Of a stretch of 64,000 bases of DNA, positions 42,121-52,164 are shown piece by piece. The DNA is from Haloechinothrix aidingensis (GTDB lineage: Bacteria; Actinomycetota; Actinomycetes; Mycobacteriales; Pseudonocardiaceae), in contig NZ_JACCKD010000004.1 in assembly GCF_013450155.1 (NCBI RefSeq), positions 496,001-560,000 on the forward strand. The letters run 5' to 3'. The position numbers and the translations under genes are program-made. Below the pieces are notes generated by a model. That model did not search any database and was not told where the DNA came from. It worked only from the letters and a program-made list of their open reading frames with translations. Within the stretch, counting starts at the first letter, position 1; each line of letters opens with the position of its first letter.

Positions 42121-42864
42121 ATGCGAGTCGCGCTGCTGGCCACCTGCGTCGCCGACACCATCGCCCCGCGAGCGGCTCGGGCGACCGTGCGGCTGCTGGA
42201 GCGGCTCGGCCACGAGGTGGACTTTCCCGCCGAGCAGACCTGCTGCGGCCAGATGCACATCAACTCCGGGTACCCGGATCTCGCGATGCGCCTCATCCGG
42301 CACCACGCGGACACCTTCGGCGGCTACGACGCCGTCGTGCTGCCGTCGGCCTCGTGCGCGGGGTCGATCCGCCACCAGCACGCCGTCGTGGCCCGCAGCC
42401 GGGGCGACGCCGGACTGGCCGAGCGGGCGGACGCGCTGGCCGCGCGTACCTACGAGCTCTCCGAGCTGCTGGTGGACGTGCTCGGGGTGCACGACGTCGG
42501 CGCGCGGTACCCGCACCGGGTCACCTACCACCCCACCTGCCACTCGCTGCGCATGCTGCGTGTCGGTGACCGGCCGCTCACCCTGCTGCGGCACGTCCGC
42601 GACATCGACCTGGTCGAGCTGCCCGCCGCCGAGGAATGCTGCGGGTTCGGCGGCACGTTCGCGATGAAGAACTCGGCCACCTCCGGTGCGATCCTTGCCG
42701 ACAAGGTGGCCAACATCCGCTCGACGGCCGCCTCGGTGTGTGCGGCGGCCGACTCCTCGTGCCTGCTGCACATCGGCGGCGGGCTGTCCCGGTCGCGCAC
42801 GCCGGTGCGCACCGTCCACCTCGCGGAGATCCTGGCGAGCACGGAAGGGACCGATGCGCTGTGA
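42121..42864 (+). CDS. lutA: L-lactate utilisation protein LutA (Fe-S oxidoreductase subunit)
   Basis: 247 aa from ATG 42121. Two CCG-type cysteine motifs (DUF224/heterodisulfide-reductase-like): [15 protein letters not shown] at about residue 38 and [14 protein letters not shown] at about 178, together with SASCAGSIR and [10 protein letters not shown]. These ligate a non-cubane or standard iron-sulfur cluster. With LutB and LutC it oxidises L-lactate to pyruvate. Overlaps lutB by 4 nt (GTGA). Confidence 0.93.
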   Translation: MRVALLATCVADTIAPRAARATVRLLERLGHEVDFPAEQTCCGQMHINSGYPDLAMRLIRHHADTFGGYDAVVLPSASCAGSIRHQHAVVARSRGDAGLAERADALAARTYELSELLVDVLGVHDVGARYPHRVTYHPTCHSLRMLRVGDRPLTLLRHVRDIDLVELPAAEECCGFGGTFAMKNSATSGAILADKVANIRSTAASVCAAADSSCLLHIGGGLSRSRTPVRTVHLAEILASTEGTDAL

Positions 42865-44357
42865 GCACGGCGTTCCTCGGCATGCCGGAGCTACCCGGCG
42901 GGCACGGCAACCTGCGGGGAGCCGCGGAGTTCCCGGACGCGGCGCGGCAGGCGCTCGGCAACCGGCAGCTCCGGGACAACCTGGCGCACGCGACAGGGGC
43001 CATCAGGGCGAAACGCTCGGCCGTGGTCGACGAGGTACCCGACTGGGAGGAGCTGCGCGCCGCGGGAAGTGCCGTCAAGGCCGATACGCTCGCCCGCCTC
43101 CCGGAACTGCTCGAGCAACTCGAGTCGGCCGTGCAGGCTCGCGGTGGCGTGGTGCACTGGGCCAGGGACGCCGAGGAGGCGAACCGGATCGTCACCGAGC
43201 TGGCCGGACGGCAGGGCGCGCGCGAGGTCGTCAAGGTCAAGTCGATGGCTACCCAGGAGATCGGGCTGGACGCCGCGCTCGACGCCGCGGGCATCACCGC
43301 GACCGAGACCGACCTCGCCGAGCTGATCGTGCAGCTCGACAACGACCGACCCAGCCACATCCTGGTTCCCGCCATTCACCGGAACAGGCGGGAGATCGCC
43401 GAGATCTTCGCCGAGCACATGCGCGACGACCAAGGCAGGCCGCCCACCGACCTGGGCGACGACCCGGCCGCGCTCACCGAGGCCGCGCGCAGGTACCTGC
43501 GCGAGAAGTTCCTCCGCACCCCGGTGGCGGTCAGCGGGGCGAACTTCGCGGTCGCCGAGACCGGGACGCTGTGCGTGGTCGAGTCCGAGGGCAACGGTCG
43601 CATGTGCCTGACGCTGCCGGACACGCTCATCACCGTCATGGGTATCGAGAAGGTCGTACCCACATGGCGTGACCTCGAGATCTTCCTGCAGCTGCTGCCG
43701 CGATCATCCACGGGTGAGCGGATGAACCCCTACACCTCGATGTGGTCGGGGGTGCACGGCGAGGGCGGGGCCCCGGACGGTCCGCGCGAGTTCCACCTGG
43801 TCCTGCTGGACAACGGGCGCACCCGTGCCCTGGCCGACGATGTGGGGCGGCAGGCGCTGCACTGCATCCGGTGCAGTGCCTGCCTGAACGTCTGCCCGGT
43901 CTACTCGCGCACCGGCGGGCATGCCTACGGTTCCACCTACCCCGGTCCTATCGGGGCGATCCTGTCGCCGCTGCTGACCGGAATGGACGCAGACGACACC
44001 AACGCGTCCCTTCCGTTCGCGTCCACACTGTGCGGGGCATGCTACGACGTCTGTCCTGTCAAGATCGATATCCCCTCGGTGCTCGTGCACCTGCGCGGGC
44101 AGGCGACGCGGTCCGGGCACCGGACCGAACGCGCCACGATGCGCCTGCTCGCCTGGCTCATGTCCTCGGCAGGCAGGTTCACCGCGGCCCGGCGGCTGAT
44201 GCGGCTCGCCAGGTTCGGTGCCCGCGGCGGGCGGTTCCGGCGACTGCCACCGCCACTGTCCGGCTGGACCGACCATCGTGACCTGCCCGCGCCGCCGCGG
44301 CGCACGTTCCGTCAGTGGTGGGCGGCGCGCCGCCGGAACGGCGGTGGTGCCCGGTGA
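42861..44357 (+). CDS. lutB: L-lactate utilisation protein LutB (Fe-S protein)
   Basis: 498 aa from GTG 42861. N-terminal DUF162/LUD domain (residues about 60-300; [37 protein letters not shown]) followed by a two-[4Fe-4S] ferredoxin region [14 protein letters not shown] and [15 protein letters not shown] (residues about 335-405). The Arg-rich C-terminal 90 residues are usual for actinobacterial LutB. Forms the LutABC complex with the flanking genes. Confidence 0.93.
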   Translation: MSTAFLGMPELPGGHGNLRGAAEFPDAARQALGNRQLRDNLAHATGAIRAKRSAVVDEVPDWEELRAAGSAVKADTLARLPELLEQLESAVQARGGVVHWARDAEEANRIVTELAGRQGAREVVKVKSMATQEIGLDAALDAAGITATETDLAELIVQLDNDRPSHILVPAIHRNRREIAEIFAEHMRDDQGRPPTDLGDDPAALTEAARRYLREKFLRTPVAVSGANFAVAETGTLCVVESEGNGRMCLTLPDTLITVMGIEKVVPTWRDLEIFLQLLPRSSTGERMNPYTSMWSGVHGEGGAPDGPREFHLVLLDNGRTRALADDVGRQALHCIRCSACLNVCPVYSRTGGHAYGSTYPGPIGAILSPLLTGMDADDTNASLPFASTLCGACYDVCPVKIDIPSVLVHLRGQATRSGHRTERATMRLLAWLMSSAGRFTAARRLMRLARFGARGGRFRRLPPPLSGWTDHRDLPAPPRRTFRQWWAARRRNGGGAR

Positions 44358-44989
44358 GCGCGCGCAGCGAGATCCTGGCACGCGTCCGCGCGGCGCTCGC
44401 CGACGAGCCCGCCGTGCGCCAGGTGCCCCGCGAGTACCGGCAGCACAGCCGGGACGCCGGCACCGCGGATCTCGCCGAGATGTTCGGCGAGCGGCTCGCC
44501 GAGTACACCGCGCGGGTACACCGTGCTACTCCGGAGCACACCCCGGCCGAGATCATCGCCGAGGTCCTGCGAGCACGCGGTGCCAGCAGTGCAGTGGTGG
44601 CACGCGGCCTGCCCGCGCGGTGGCGCCCCGGCACCGCCTCGATCGGGTTGGTCGACGACACCGGGCTCGGCATCGGCGAGCTCGACCGCACGGACGCCGC
44701 GGTCACCGGATGCGCCGTGGCCATCGCCGAGACGGGCACTCTCGTGCTGGACGCCGGGGCCGACCAGGGCCGCCGCGCGATCAGCCTCATCCCCGACCAT
44801 CACGTCTGCGTGGTGCGCACCGACCAGATCGTCGGCACGGTAGCCGAGGCGCTGGCCGCGCTGGACCCGCTACGCCCCCTGACCTTCATCAGCGGGCCCA
44901 GCGCCACCAGCGACATCGAGCTCGACCGTGTCGAGGGCGTGCACGGTCCCCGGAACCTCGACGTGATCGTCACCCCCGTGGGGTGCTGA
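44354..44989 (+). CDS. lutC: L-lactate utilisation protein LutC (LUD domain)
   Basis: 211 aa from GTG 44354, overlapping lutB by 4 nt. LUD (DUF162) domain: [46 protein letters not shown], and [27 protein letters not shown]. It completes the lactate oxidation complex. No cysteine cluster is present, as expected for LutC. Confidence 0.92.
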   Translation: MSARSEILARVRAALADEPAVRQVPREYRQHSRDAGTADLAEMFGERLAEYTARVHRATPEHTPAEIIAEVLRARGASSAVVARGLPARWRPGTASIGLVDDTGLGIGELDRTDAAVTGCAVAIAETGTLVLDAGADQGRRAISLIPDHHVCVVRTDQIVGTVAEALAALDPLRPLTFISGPSATSDIELDRVEGVHGPRNLDVIVTPVGC

Positions 44990-45317
44990 ATCACGCGGGC
45001 AGTCCGACAGATGGAGTGAAAACGTCATACCGCGCACACCGGGCGAGCTGATCGCGGGTGTTACAGGATGTCCGATTGCGATTGGATTGCGATCTACCTT
45101 CAGTCTGAACATCAATAACACTGGTGCCGGACGCCGGGCTGCAGAGCGATCGCGAGGTGACTAACCTCGGCCTTGAGAGTGAATAGCCTGTTAGGGAACG
45201 CATGCCGACGGCGCGTCGCGACCGTCGGGTGGTTCCCGTACTTCCGGGCGCCCGGCCGGCGAACAGCCTCCGGTCAGCGACCCGTGCCGCGCGTGACCGT
45301 CCGACGAGAGGTGCCAG
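44990..45317. promoter_or_regulatory. Leader region of the betaine importer operon
   Basis: 328 bp without a gene. It holds a direct repeat GATTGCGAT at 45074-45082 and 45085-45093 (11-bp spacing), AT-rich sequence near 45100-45120, and a TTGAGA...TAGCCT-like promoter around 45173-45200. An osmotically or otherwise controlled promoter is expected here. Confidence 0.4.
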
Positions 45318-46571
45318 GTGAGCGCGATACGCGCGAAGGAGCTGTACAAGGTATTCGGCCGCCGGCCCGAGGACGCGGTACGGCGACTCAGGGAAGGAGA
45401 ATCTCGCGAAGACGTCGCGTCCAGCGGTGTCACCCCCGCGGTGATCGACGCGAACTTCGAGGTCCCCCCTGGTGAGACCTTCGTCGTGATGGGCCTGTCC
45501 GGCTCGGGCAAGAGCACCCTGATCCGGATGCTCAACGGGCTTCTCGAACCGACCGCCGGAGAGGTCCACTGCGGTGACGAGAACGTGACCACGCTGGACG
45601 CAGCCGGCCTGCGGCGGATACGCAGCCAGCACATGAGCATGGTGTTCCAGCACTTCGCGCTCTTCCCGCACCGGACCGTGCGGGAGAACGCCGCCTATGC
45701 CCTCCAAGTGCGTGGCGTGGACAGGCGGACCCGCCTGGCCAAGGCCGATGAGGCTCTCGAGATGGTCGGCCTGGCGGGATGGGGAAGCAGGCTACCCGCG
45801 CAGCTGTCCGGCGGTATGAAGCAGCGGGTCGGCCTCGCTCGCGCGCTCGCCTCGGAGACCGAGGTCCTGCTCATGGACGAGGCGTTCTCCGCGCTCGACC
45901 CCCTCATCCGGCGCGAGATGCAGGACCAGCTCGTCGAGCTGCAGCACCGGCTCGGCAAGACGATCGTGTTCATCACCCACGACCTGAACGAGGCGATGCG
46001 GCTCGGCGACCGGATCGCGATGATGCGGGCGGGCCGCATCGAGCAGATCGGCACCGCCGAGGAGATCCTCAACCAGCCGGCCAACGAGTACGTCGCGCAG
46101 TTCGTACAGGATGTGGACCGCACCCGGGTGTTGACGGCATCGGCGGTGATGGATACACCACGTGCGGTCGTCTCGGACACGTCCGGCCCGCAGGCTGCCC
46201 TGGACGCGATGCGCGAAGGGCAGGTGAACGCGGCGTTCGTCGTCGGCAGCGACCAGCAACTGCTCGGGGTGGTCGGCGCTGAGGCGGCCGCCTCAGCCCT
46301 GCAGCGTAGCGGTGACTCGCTGCGCGAGGTGCTGGATTCCAAGGCCACCACCGTCAAGTCCGACACGGTGCTCGTCGACGTGTTCGACGCCAGCGCCCGG
46401 TCCGCGATGCCCGTTGCCGTCGTCGACTCCCGCGATCGCCTGGTGGGGGCCATCGTGCGGGAAACGTTGCTCACGGCGATGGCCAAGTTGCGGGCGGGCG
46501 AGGAAGCGGCAGGCACCACCGAATCCGGCACGCAGCCGGATGGCGATGTGAGCGAGGTGGACCATGGATGA
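45318..46571 (+). CDS. proV: Glycine betaine/proline ABC transporter ATP-binding protein
   Basis: 417 aa from GTG 45318. The N-terminus RAKELYKVFGRRPEDAVRRLREG is the ProV/OpuAA extension. Then Walker A GLSGSGKST, Q-loop VFQHFALFPHRTV, signature LSGGMKQRVGLARAL, Walker B VLLMDEAFSALDP and switch ITHDLNEAMRLG. Residues about 275-390 form two CBS repeats (ALDAMREGQVNAAFVV, DVFDASARSAMPVAVVD), known to sense ionic strength in OpuA. Overlaps proW by 8 nt. Confidence 0.92.
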   Translation: MSAIRAKELYKVFGRRPEDAVRRLREGESREDVASSGVTPAVIDANFEVPPGETFVVMGLSGSGKSTLIRMLNGLLEPTAGEVHCGDENVTTLDAAGLRRIRSQHMSMVFQHFALFPHRTVRENAAYALQVRGVDRRTRLAKADEALEMVGLAGWGSRLPAQLSGGMKQRVGLARALASETEVLLMDEAFSALDPLIRREMQDQLVELQHRLGKTIVFITHDLNEAMRLGDRIAMMRAGRIEQIGTAEEILNQPANEYVAQFVQDVDRTRVLTASAVMDTPRAVVSDTSGPQAALDAMREGQVNAAFVVGSDQQLLGVVGAEAAASALQRSGDSLREVLDSKATTVKSDTVLVDVFDASARSAMPVAVVDSRDRLVGAIVRETLLTAMAKLRAGEEAAGTTESGTQPDGDVSEVDHG

Positions 46572-47418
46572 GTGGCGGATCCCGCTCGGCGACTGGGTCG
46601 AGAGCTTCATCGACTGGCTGATCACGGTACTCGGCCCCCTGTTCGACCTCGTCGGCACCGTCCTGAAAGAGACCTTCGAGGGGCTGCAGTCCACGTTGAA
46701 CTTCGCGCCTGCCTGGCTGATGATCATCATCCTCGCCGTACTCGGCGGGCTGGCCCGTAACGGGACCTTCGCGATCATCGCCGCGCTCGGGCTGTTCCTC
46801 ATCGCGCTGATGGATCAGTGGGAACAGGCCATGCTGACGCTGGCCCTGGTACTGGTCGCGGGCGCCGTCGCGACGATCATCGCGATCCCGTTGGGCATTC
46901 TGGCCTCCCGCTCACGGGCGTTCAGTAACGCGATCCGCCCCGTGCTGGATTTCATGCAGACGATGCCACCACTGGTGTACCTCATCCCGGCCGTCGTGAT
47001 CTTCACGGTCGGTGTGGTGCCCGGCATCGTCGCGACGATCATCTTCGCGATGCCCCCCGGCGTGCGGTTGACCGAACTGGGGATCCGGCAGGTGGACGCC
47101 GAGGTCGTCGAAGCCGGTCACGCGTTCGGAAGCCCGCCGAACGCGATCCTGCGGCAGATCCAGCTACCCCTCGCGCTTCCCACGATCATGGCGGGCATCA
47201 ACCAGGTGATCATGCTCGGCCTGTCCATGGTCGTGCTGGCGGGATTCGTCGGTGGTCCCGGCCTCGGGCAGCAAGTACTGTCGGCGATCTCTCGCATAGA
47301 CGTCGCTCTCGGTGTCGAGGCCGGCCTGTCCGTGGTCATCCTGGCGATCTTCCTGGACCGGGTGACAGCGGGCCTCGGGACCCGATCGACGGTCGCCCGC
47401 CAGAAGGAGGCGGCATGA
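46564..47418 (+). CDS. proW: Glycine betaine/proline ABC transporter permease
   Basis: 284 aa from ATG 46564. The N-terminal 45 residues (IPLGDWVESFIDWLITVLGPLFDL) are the ProW/OpuAB start, then several membrane helices and the EAA-type loop LGIRQVDAEVVEAGHAFGSPPNAILRQIQLPLALPTIMAG. DFMQTMPPLVYLIPAVVIFTVG is the family's conserved segment. Coupled to proV by an 8-nt overlap. Confidence 0.92.
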   Translation: MDEWRIPLGDWVESFIDWLITVLGPLFDLVGTVLKETFEGLQSTLNFAPAWLMIIILAVLGGLARNGTFAIIAALGLFLIALMDQWEQAMLTLALVLVAGAVATIIAIPLGILASRSRAFSNAIRPVLDFMQTMPPLVYLIPAVVIFTVGVVPGIVATIIFAMPPGVRLTELGIRQVDAEVVEAGHAFGSPPNAILRQIQLPLALPTIMAGINQVIMLGLSMVVLAGFVGGPGLGQQVLSAISRIDVALGVEAGLSVVILAIFLDRVTAGLGTRSTVARQKEAA

Positions 47419-47503
47419 CAACCCCGATCCGGGATGTCACCGTGACACCCCACCGCGAAACGTCTCGACGTCAGCGTCCCAGCGGCGCTCGAAGGAGGTC
47501 ATC

Positions 47504-48442
47504 ATGAGAACGGGATTCCGCAAGAGGTCTATGGGCCTGATCGCGGGCTTCGCCGCGAGTGCCCTCGTCCTCGCCGCCTGTGGCGAGAACGGTGACACCG
47601 GGGCCGAGGAAGGCAACGGTGACGGCAACGGCGTCGGCGAAGGACAGGACATCACCATCGGCGTGTTCAGCGGCTGGGAGGAAGGCATCGCCTCCTCCTA
47701 CCTGTGGGGACACATCCTCGAGGAAGAGGGCTTCAACGTCACCTACGAGACCGCCGACCCGGGCCCCATCTACCAGGCCGTCTCCCAGGGCCAGTACGAC
47801 TTCTCGACGGACGCCTGGCTGCCGTCCACGCACGAGGACTACTGGGCCGACCTGGGTGAGGACATGGAAGACCTCGGTACCTGGTACGACGATGCCCCGC
47901 TGACGATCGCGGTGAACGAGGACGCGCCGATCGACTCGCTGACGGAGCTCGCCGACAACGCCGACGAGTTCAACAACAAGATCGTGGGCATCGAGCCGGG
48001 CGCGGGTCTCACCCGGATCACCAAGGAAGAGGTGATCCCGACCTACGGTCTGGAGGACATGGAGTTCGCCGAGTCCTCCACCCCGGCCATGCTCGCCGAG
48101 CTCGAGGGTGCCATCGACTCTGGTGAGAACGTCGTGGTCACGCTGTGGCGGCCGCACTGGGCCTACGAGGCATTCCCGATCAAGGACCTCGAGGACCCCG
48201 AGAACGCGCTCGGCGACCCCGAGGAGATTCACCTGTTCGGGCGCGACGGCTTCTCCGAGGACTACCCCGAGGTCGCGGAGTGGGCCGGCAACTTCACGAT
48301 GACGCTCGAGCAGCTCAGCTCGCTCGAGGAGATCATGTTCAACCAGAACGACGGCGAGAAGAACGAGGAGTCGGTCGAGCAGTGGCTCGAGGACAACCCG
48401 GACTTCGTCGAGGACCTCAAGGCAGGTGAGCTCAGCGGGTAG
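47504..48442 (+). CDS. proX: Glycine betaine-binding lipoprotein (OpuAC/ProX type)
   Basis: 312 aa. Signal peptide with lipobox (GFAASALVLAACG, Cys about 25), an acidic Asn/Gly/Asp spacer, then the OpuAC fold: ITIGVFSGWEEGIASSYLWG, QYDFSTDAWLPSTHEDYW and VVTLWRPHWAYEAFPIKDLEDPENALG. Tryptophans in SGWEE, DAWLP and RPHWAY are candidates for the aromatic cage around the quaternary amine. The many acidic residues fit a halotolerant or osmoadaptive host. Follows proW by 85 bp and ends at a strong hairpin. Confidence 0.92.
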   Translation: MRTGFRKRSMGLIAGFAASALVLAACGENGDTGAEEGNGDGNGVGEGQDITIGVFSGWEEGIASSYLWGHILEEEGFNVTYETADPGPIYQAVSQGQYDFSTDAWLPSTHEDYWADLGEDMEDLGTWYDDAPLTIAVNEDAPIDSLTELADNADEFNNKIVGIEPGAGLTRITKEEVIPTYGLEDMEFAESSTPAMLAELEGAIDSGENVVVTLWRPHWAYEAFPIKDLEDPENALGDPEEIHLFGRDGFSEDYPEVAEWAGNFTMTLEQLSSLEEIMFNQNDGEKNEESVEQWLEDNPDFVEDLKAGELSG

Positions 48443-48460
48443 CCGCCCGCTCCGGGCATA

Positions 48461-48506
48461 CGTAGAAACGGGGTGCATCCACGACGGGATGCACCCCGTT
48501 TCTACG
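48461..48506 (+). terminator. Long perfect stem-loop after proX
   Basis: Arms 48461-48480 (CGTAGAAACGGGGTGCATCC) and 48487-48506 are perfect 20-bp complements around a 6-nt loop. It is a very stable hairpin 19 bp after the proX stop, without a U-tract, fitting a factor-assisted actinobacterial terminator and mRNA 3' protection. Confidence 0.8.
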
Positions 48507-48569
48507 TGGTCCAGCTCACGCGACACTCGACTCGCGCCGACCGATCGTGCTGTTAGGCTCGGGCGTGCC

Positions 48570-48787
48570 ACTGGTTCCCCACCGGCGCGCATCGGCGTCG
48601 ACCGGTGGGGAGGCAACAGGGAACCCGGTGCGAATCCGGGACTGCCCCGCAGCGGTGAGTGGGAACGAACGCCGTCACCACGGTGCGCGACGCCGTGGTA
48701 AAGCACTGGATGGACATCCGGGAAGCGACGGCCACTAGGTCGGGCCGGACAGGTCAGTGCCCACGAGTCCGAATACCTGCCCGTGGT
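48570..48787 (+). promoter_or_regulatory. Cobalamin (AdoCbl) riboswitch upstream of metE
   Basis: Conserved core elements are visible in order: AGGGAACCCGGTGCGAATCC (48618-48637), ACTGCCCCGCAGCGGTGA (B12-box region, 48641-48658), AGCACTGGATG (48702-48712), GGAAGCGACGGCC (48721-48733) and the 3' strand GAGTCCGAATACCTGCC ending at about 48782. The upstream arm CCCCACCGG/CCGGTGGGG (about 48577-48610) is a paired stem. When cobalamin is plentiful the leader should switch off metE. Exact ends are approximate. Confidence 0.93.
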
Positions 48788-48788
48788 G

Positions 48789-48808
48789 CGCTCACCGGCC
48801 GGTGAGCG
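48789..48808 (+). terminator. Hairpin of the riboswitch expression platform
   Basis: CGCTCACCGGCCGGTGAGCG is a perfect 20-bp palindrome directly after the riboswitch core and 124 nt before the metE ATG. It can act as terminator or as a structure alternating with the aptamer. No U-tract, so the mechanism is uncertain. Confidence 0.55.
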
Positions 48809-48931
48809 GGAGTCCGAGCCTCGAGGGTGGGCGCGACGACACGCAACGCGGCTGGCTTGTCCACCATCCGCGCCGTCTCGCTTTCCCCGTACGGCTGGGC
48901 CTCATCCGATGAGCTCGCGAGGGAGAGAGCG

Positions 48932-51238
48932 ATGAGTGAGAGAACTCGAATCGGCACGACCGTACTCGGCTACCCCCGGATCGGCCCCGACCGCGAACTG
49001 AAGCGTGCGCTGGAAGGCTACTGGTCCGGGCGCATCGACGAAGCCGAGCTGCACCGCACGGCACGAGGCCTGCGGCAGGACACCTGGCGGGAGCTCGCCG
49101 AAGCAGGGCTGAACAGTATCCCGTCGAACACCTTCTCCTACTACGACCACGTGCTCGACACCGCCGCGCTGTTCGGTGCGTTGCCACGGCGCGTCACCGA
49201 ACTCGGCCTGTCCACAACCGACACCTACTTCGCGGCAGCACGCGGTGCGCGCGGCGCGCAGCCACTCGAAATGACCAAGTGGTTCGACACCAACTACCAC
49301 TACCTTGTGCCCGAGCTCGGGCCGGACACCACATTCACCGTCGCCGGGTCCAAGCCGCTCGACGAGTACCGGGAAGCCCGCGCGCTCGGCTACGAGACAC
49401 GACCGGTGCTCGTCGGCCCGCTGACGTTCCTGTTGCTGTCCAAGGCCGCGGAAGGCGTGCCGCAGGACTTCGACCCCCTGCGGCTGCTCGAGCCGTTGCT
49501 GCGGGCCTACGCGGACCTGCTCCGCACGCTGCACGACGAGGGTGTGCAGTGGGTACAGCTCGACGAGCCCGCGTTCGCGGCCGATCGCACGCAGGACGAG
49601 CTCGACGCGCTGGCACGGTCCTACGAGGCACTCGGGGAGCTGACCGAGCGCCCGGGTCTGCTTGTCGCGGGCTACTTCGGCAACCTCGGCCCCGCGCTGG
49701 GGACACTGGCACGCTCGCCGGTCGACGCGCTCGCCGTCGACCTGGTCTCCGACCCCTCCGCGGTGGACTACCTCGCCGCCGAGAAGGGAGTCCAGGACAA
49801 GGAAGTTCTCGCCGGTGTGGTCGACGGGCGGAACATCTGGCGCACCGACGTCGACACCGCACTGTCCAAAGCGGCCACGCTGCTCGGCACGGCCAGGCAC
49901 GTCGGCGTATCCACATCCTGCTCGCTGCTGCACGTGCCGTACGACGTCGAGTTCGAGACCGGGCTCGACGATCGGCTGCGCGGGTGGCTGGCCTTCGCCA
50001 GGCAGAAGCTGGGCGAGGTGGTCCTGCTCGGCAGGGCACTGCACGAGGGCACGGGCGCGGTCGGCGAGCAGCTCGGCACCGCCCGCGCCGCAGTGCGTGC
50101 ACGGGCAGCCGCCACGGACCTGCGCGAGCCCGGCGTGCGCGCCAGGCTCGACGCCCTGCGCCCGGAGCACACCCGCAGGGGCGGCTACGCCGATCGCGCG
50201 ACGGCCCAGCACGCGTCGCTGCGGCTGCCCGAGCTTCCGAGCACCACGATCGGCTCGTTCCCGCAGACCGGCGACATCCGCAGGACGCGTGCGGCCTACC
50301 GTGCCGGCCGGATCGGCTCCGAGGAGTACCGGCAGGCCATGCGTGCCGAGATCGAGCGGGTGATCCGGCTCCAGGAGGACATCGGGCTCGACGTCCTGGT
50401 ACACGGCGAGCCCGAACGCAACGACATGGTGCAGTACTTCGCCGAGCAGCTCGACGGGTTCGCCGCGACCGAGCACGGCTGGGTGCAGTCCTACGGATCG
50501 CGCTGCGTGCGGCCCCCCGTGCTGTACGGCGACGTGTCCCGGCCCCGCCCGATGACCGTCGAGTGGGCCGGATTCGCGCAGTCACTGACGGACAAGCCCG
50601 TCAAGGGGATGCTCACCGCACCCGTCACCATTCTGGCCTGGTCGTTCGTGCGGGACGACCAGCCGCTGGCGGACACCGCGCGGCAGGTCGCCCTGGCGAT
50701 CCGGGACGAGGTACGCGACCTGGAGTCGGCCGGTATCCGGGTGATCCAGGTGGACGAGCCCGCGTTGCGCGAGTTGCTGCCGTTGCGCTCGTCCGAGCAC
50801 AAGGCCTACTTCGACTGGGCCGTGGAGTCGTTCCGGCTGGCCACGTCGGGGATCTCGGATGCGACCCAGATACACACGCACATGTGCTACTCGGAGTTCG
50901 GCGACATCCTGCCCGCGATCGAGGCCATCGATGCGGACGTCACCAGCATCGAGGCCGCGCGCTCGCGCATGGAGGTACTCGACGACCTGGGCGCGGCGGG
51001 ATTCACCCGCGGCGTGGGGCCCGGCGTGTACGACATCCACTCCCCGCAGGTGCCCGATGTCGACGAGGTCGCCGAGCAGCTCCGCAGGGCGCTGCGTGCG
51101 GTGCCGGCCGACCGGATGTGGGTCAACCCCGACTGCGGTCTCAAGACACGGGGGTACGCGGAGGTCGAACCCGCGCTGCGCAATCTCGTCGCCGCGGCGC
51201 GGCGGGTACGTGCCGAACGCGGTGCGGCTGCCGAGTAA
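48932..51238 (+). CDS. metE: Cobalamin-independent methionine synthase
   Basis: 768 aa from ATG 48932 (GAGGGAGAGAGCG upstream); the longer open frame lies inside the leader. N-terminal half: [58 protein letters not shown]-terminal catalytic half: [75 protein letters not shown] and [10 protein letters not shown] with the Zn-binding His/Cys/Glu/Cys set ([12 protein letters not shown] region). It transfers the methyl group of 5-methyltetrahydropteroyltri-L-glutamate to homocysteine. Control by the upstream B12 riboswitch suggests a MetH enzyme exists elsewhere. Confidence 0.96.
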   Translation: MSERTRIGTTVLGYPRIGPDRELKRALEGYWSGRIDEAELHRTARGLRQDTWRELAEAGLNSIPSNTFSYYDHVLDTAALFGALPRRVTELGLSTTDTYFAAARGARGAQPLEMTKWFDTNYHYLVPELGPDTTFTVAGSKPLDEYREARALGYETRPVLVGPLTFLLLSKAAEGVPQDFDPLRLLEPLLRAYADLLRTLHDEGVQWVQLDEPAFAADRTQDELDALARSYEALGELTERPGLLVAGYFGNLGPALGTLARSPVDALAVDLVSDPSAVDYLAAEKGVQDKEVLAGVVDGRNIWRTDVDTALSKAATLLGTARHVGVSTSCSLLHVPYDVEFETGLDDRLRGWLAFARQKLGEVVLLGRALHEGTGAVGEQLGTARAAVRARAAATDLREPGVRARLDALRPEHTRRGGYADRATAQHASLRLPELPSTTIGSFPQTGDIRRTRAAYRAGRIGSEEYRQAMRAEIERVIRLQEDIGLDVLVHGEPERNDMVQYFAEQLDGFAATEHGWVQSYGSRCVRPPVLYGDVSRPRPMTVEWAGFAQSLTDKPVKGMLTAPVTILAWSFVRDDQPLADTARQVALAIRDEVRDLESAGIRVIQVDEPALRELLPLRSSEHKAYFDWAVESFRLATSGISDATQIHTHMCYSEFGDILPAIEAIDADVTSIEAARSRMEVLDDLGAAGFTRGVGPGVYDIHSPQVPDVDEVAEQLRRALRAVPADRMWVNPDCGLKTRGYAEVEPALRNLVAAARRVRAERGAAAE

Positions 51239-51260
51239 GCGGCCGCGCTCGTGGAAGCTC

Positions 51261-51299
51261 GTGGGAGGCCGGTCCCCGCCGAGCCGGCCGGCCTCCCAC
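51261..51299. terminator. Hairpin between metE and the convergent aldolase gene
   Basis: GTGGGAGGCCGG (51261-51272) pairs with CCGGCCTCCCAC (51288-51299), 12 bp around a 15-nt loop, 22 bp after the metE stop. Confidence 0.65.
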
Positions 51300-51362
51300 G
51301 GCCCGCTCCGGCGGGCTCACGGCACCTGCCGTGCGCGCGTGGCGGCCGCGGCGTGCACGTAC

Positions 51363-52004
51363 TCACCCCGGCGTCCGCACCGTCCTCACCAGGCCGGCGA
51401 GCCCGCCGCCGGTGACGGCGCCGCCGACCCCGATACCGGCGGCCCCCGCCCGCAGGTACGCCCGTGCGGTATCGGTGGTGACGCCGCCGGTGACGATCAC
51501 GCTTAGCTCGGGAAACGGCCCGGCCAGCGCCCGTACCCAGTCGGGCCCGAGGGTCGATGCGGGGAACGCCTTCACGGTGGCGACGCCGAGTCGCAGCGCC
51601 TGCCCGGCCTCGGTCGGCGTGGCGATCCCCGGAAGGAACGGTATGCCGCGGTGGCCCGCGGCCGCCACGGTGTCCGTGTCGAGGCCGGGCGCGACGGCGA
51701 ACCGGGCGCCCGCCGCTGCCGCCGCGTCGAGGCGCTCGGGGGTGGTGACGGTGCCGGCACCCACGGGCAGTCCGCCGGGGGCAGCACGCACGACCGCGTC
51801 GAGCACCGCCGGTCCCGCCTCGCTCTCGAGGGTGACCTCGACCAGCCGGACCCCCGCATCCCACGCCTCGCGGGCAGCGGCTACCGCGTCCCGCTCGGAC
51901 AGGCCACGAAGGATCACGATGAGCGGCACGGGGTCGAGATGGGTGGCGAAGAACCCCGTCCAGTCGGCAGCGGGTTCCGTGGCAGGTGTCGTGGTCGGGT
52001 CCAT
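51363..52004 (-). CDS. KDPG/KHG-type 2-keto-3-deoxy aldolase (Eda family)
   Basis: 213 aa from ATG 52004 (GAGGAG upstream), the usual Eda length. Catalytic residues are visible: the glutamate of VEVTLESE (about residue 57), VGAGTVTT, the PGLDTDTV phosphate/carboxylate site and the Schiff-base lysine of VKAFPAS (about 144). It cleaves 2-keto-3-deoxygluconate 6-phosphate or 4-hydroxy-2-oxoglutarate to pyruvate and an aldehyde. Convergent with metE and divergent from the PLP enzyme gene at 52165, so the two may share a substrate chain: deamination of a hydroxy-D-amino acid could yield a keto acid for this aldolase (inference). Confidence 0.88.
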   Translation of the reverse strand: MDPTTTPATEPAADWTGFFATHLDPVPLIVILRGLSERDAVAAAREAWDAGVRLVEVTLESEAGPAVLDAVVRAAPGGLPVGAGTVTTPERLDAAAAAGARFAVAPGLDTDTVAAAGHRGIPFLPGIATPTEAGQALRLGVATVKAFPASTLGPDWVRALAGPFPELSVIVTGGVTTDTARAYLRAGAAGIGVGGAVTGGGLAGLVRTVRTPG

Positions 52005-52164
52005 GCCAGCTCCTCACGGCCGGTGCGGGCGTTCGGGGCGCACTGCGGGATCGCGGGGCACCGAGCGACCGGCCCCGTTCGGCGCGAATGTCGCACACTG
52101 TACTGGCGACCACGCAACAGGGTCGCTTCCGACGTGACGAGCCCCTTCCGCGAGGAGCACGCGC

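Noticed and set aside
48827-48931. N-terminal extension of MetE
   Set aside because: It lies in the riboswitch leader and has no family similarity; ATG 48932 has a good ribosome site.
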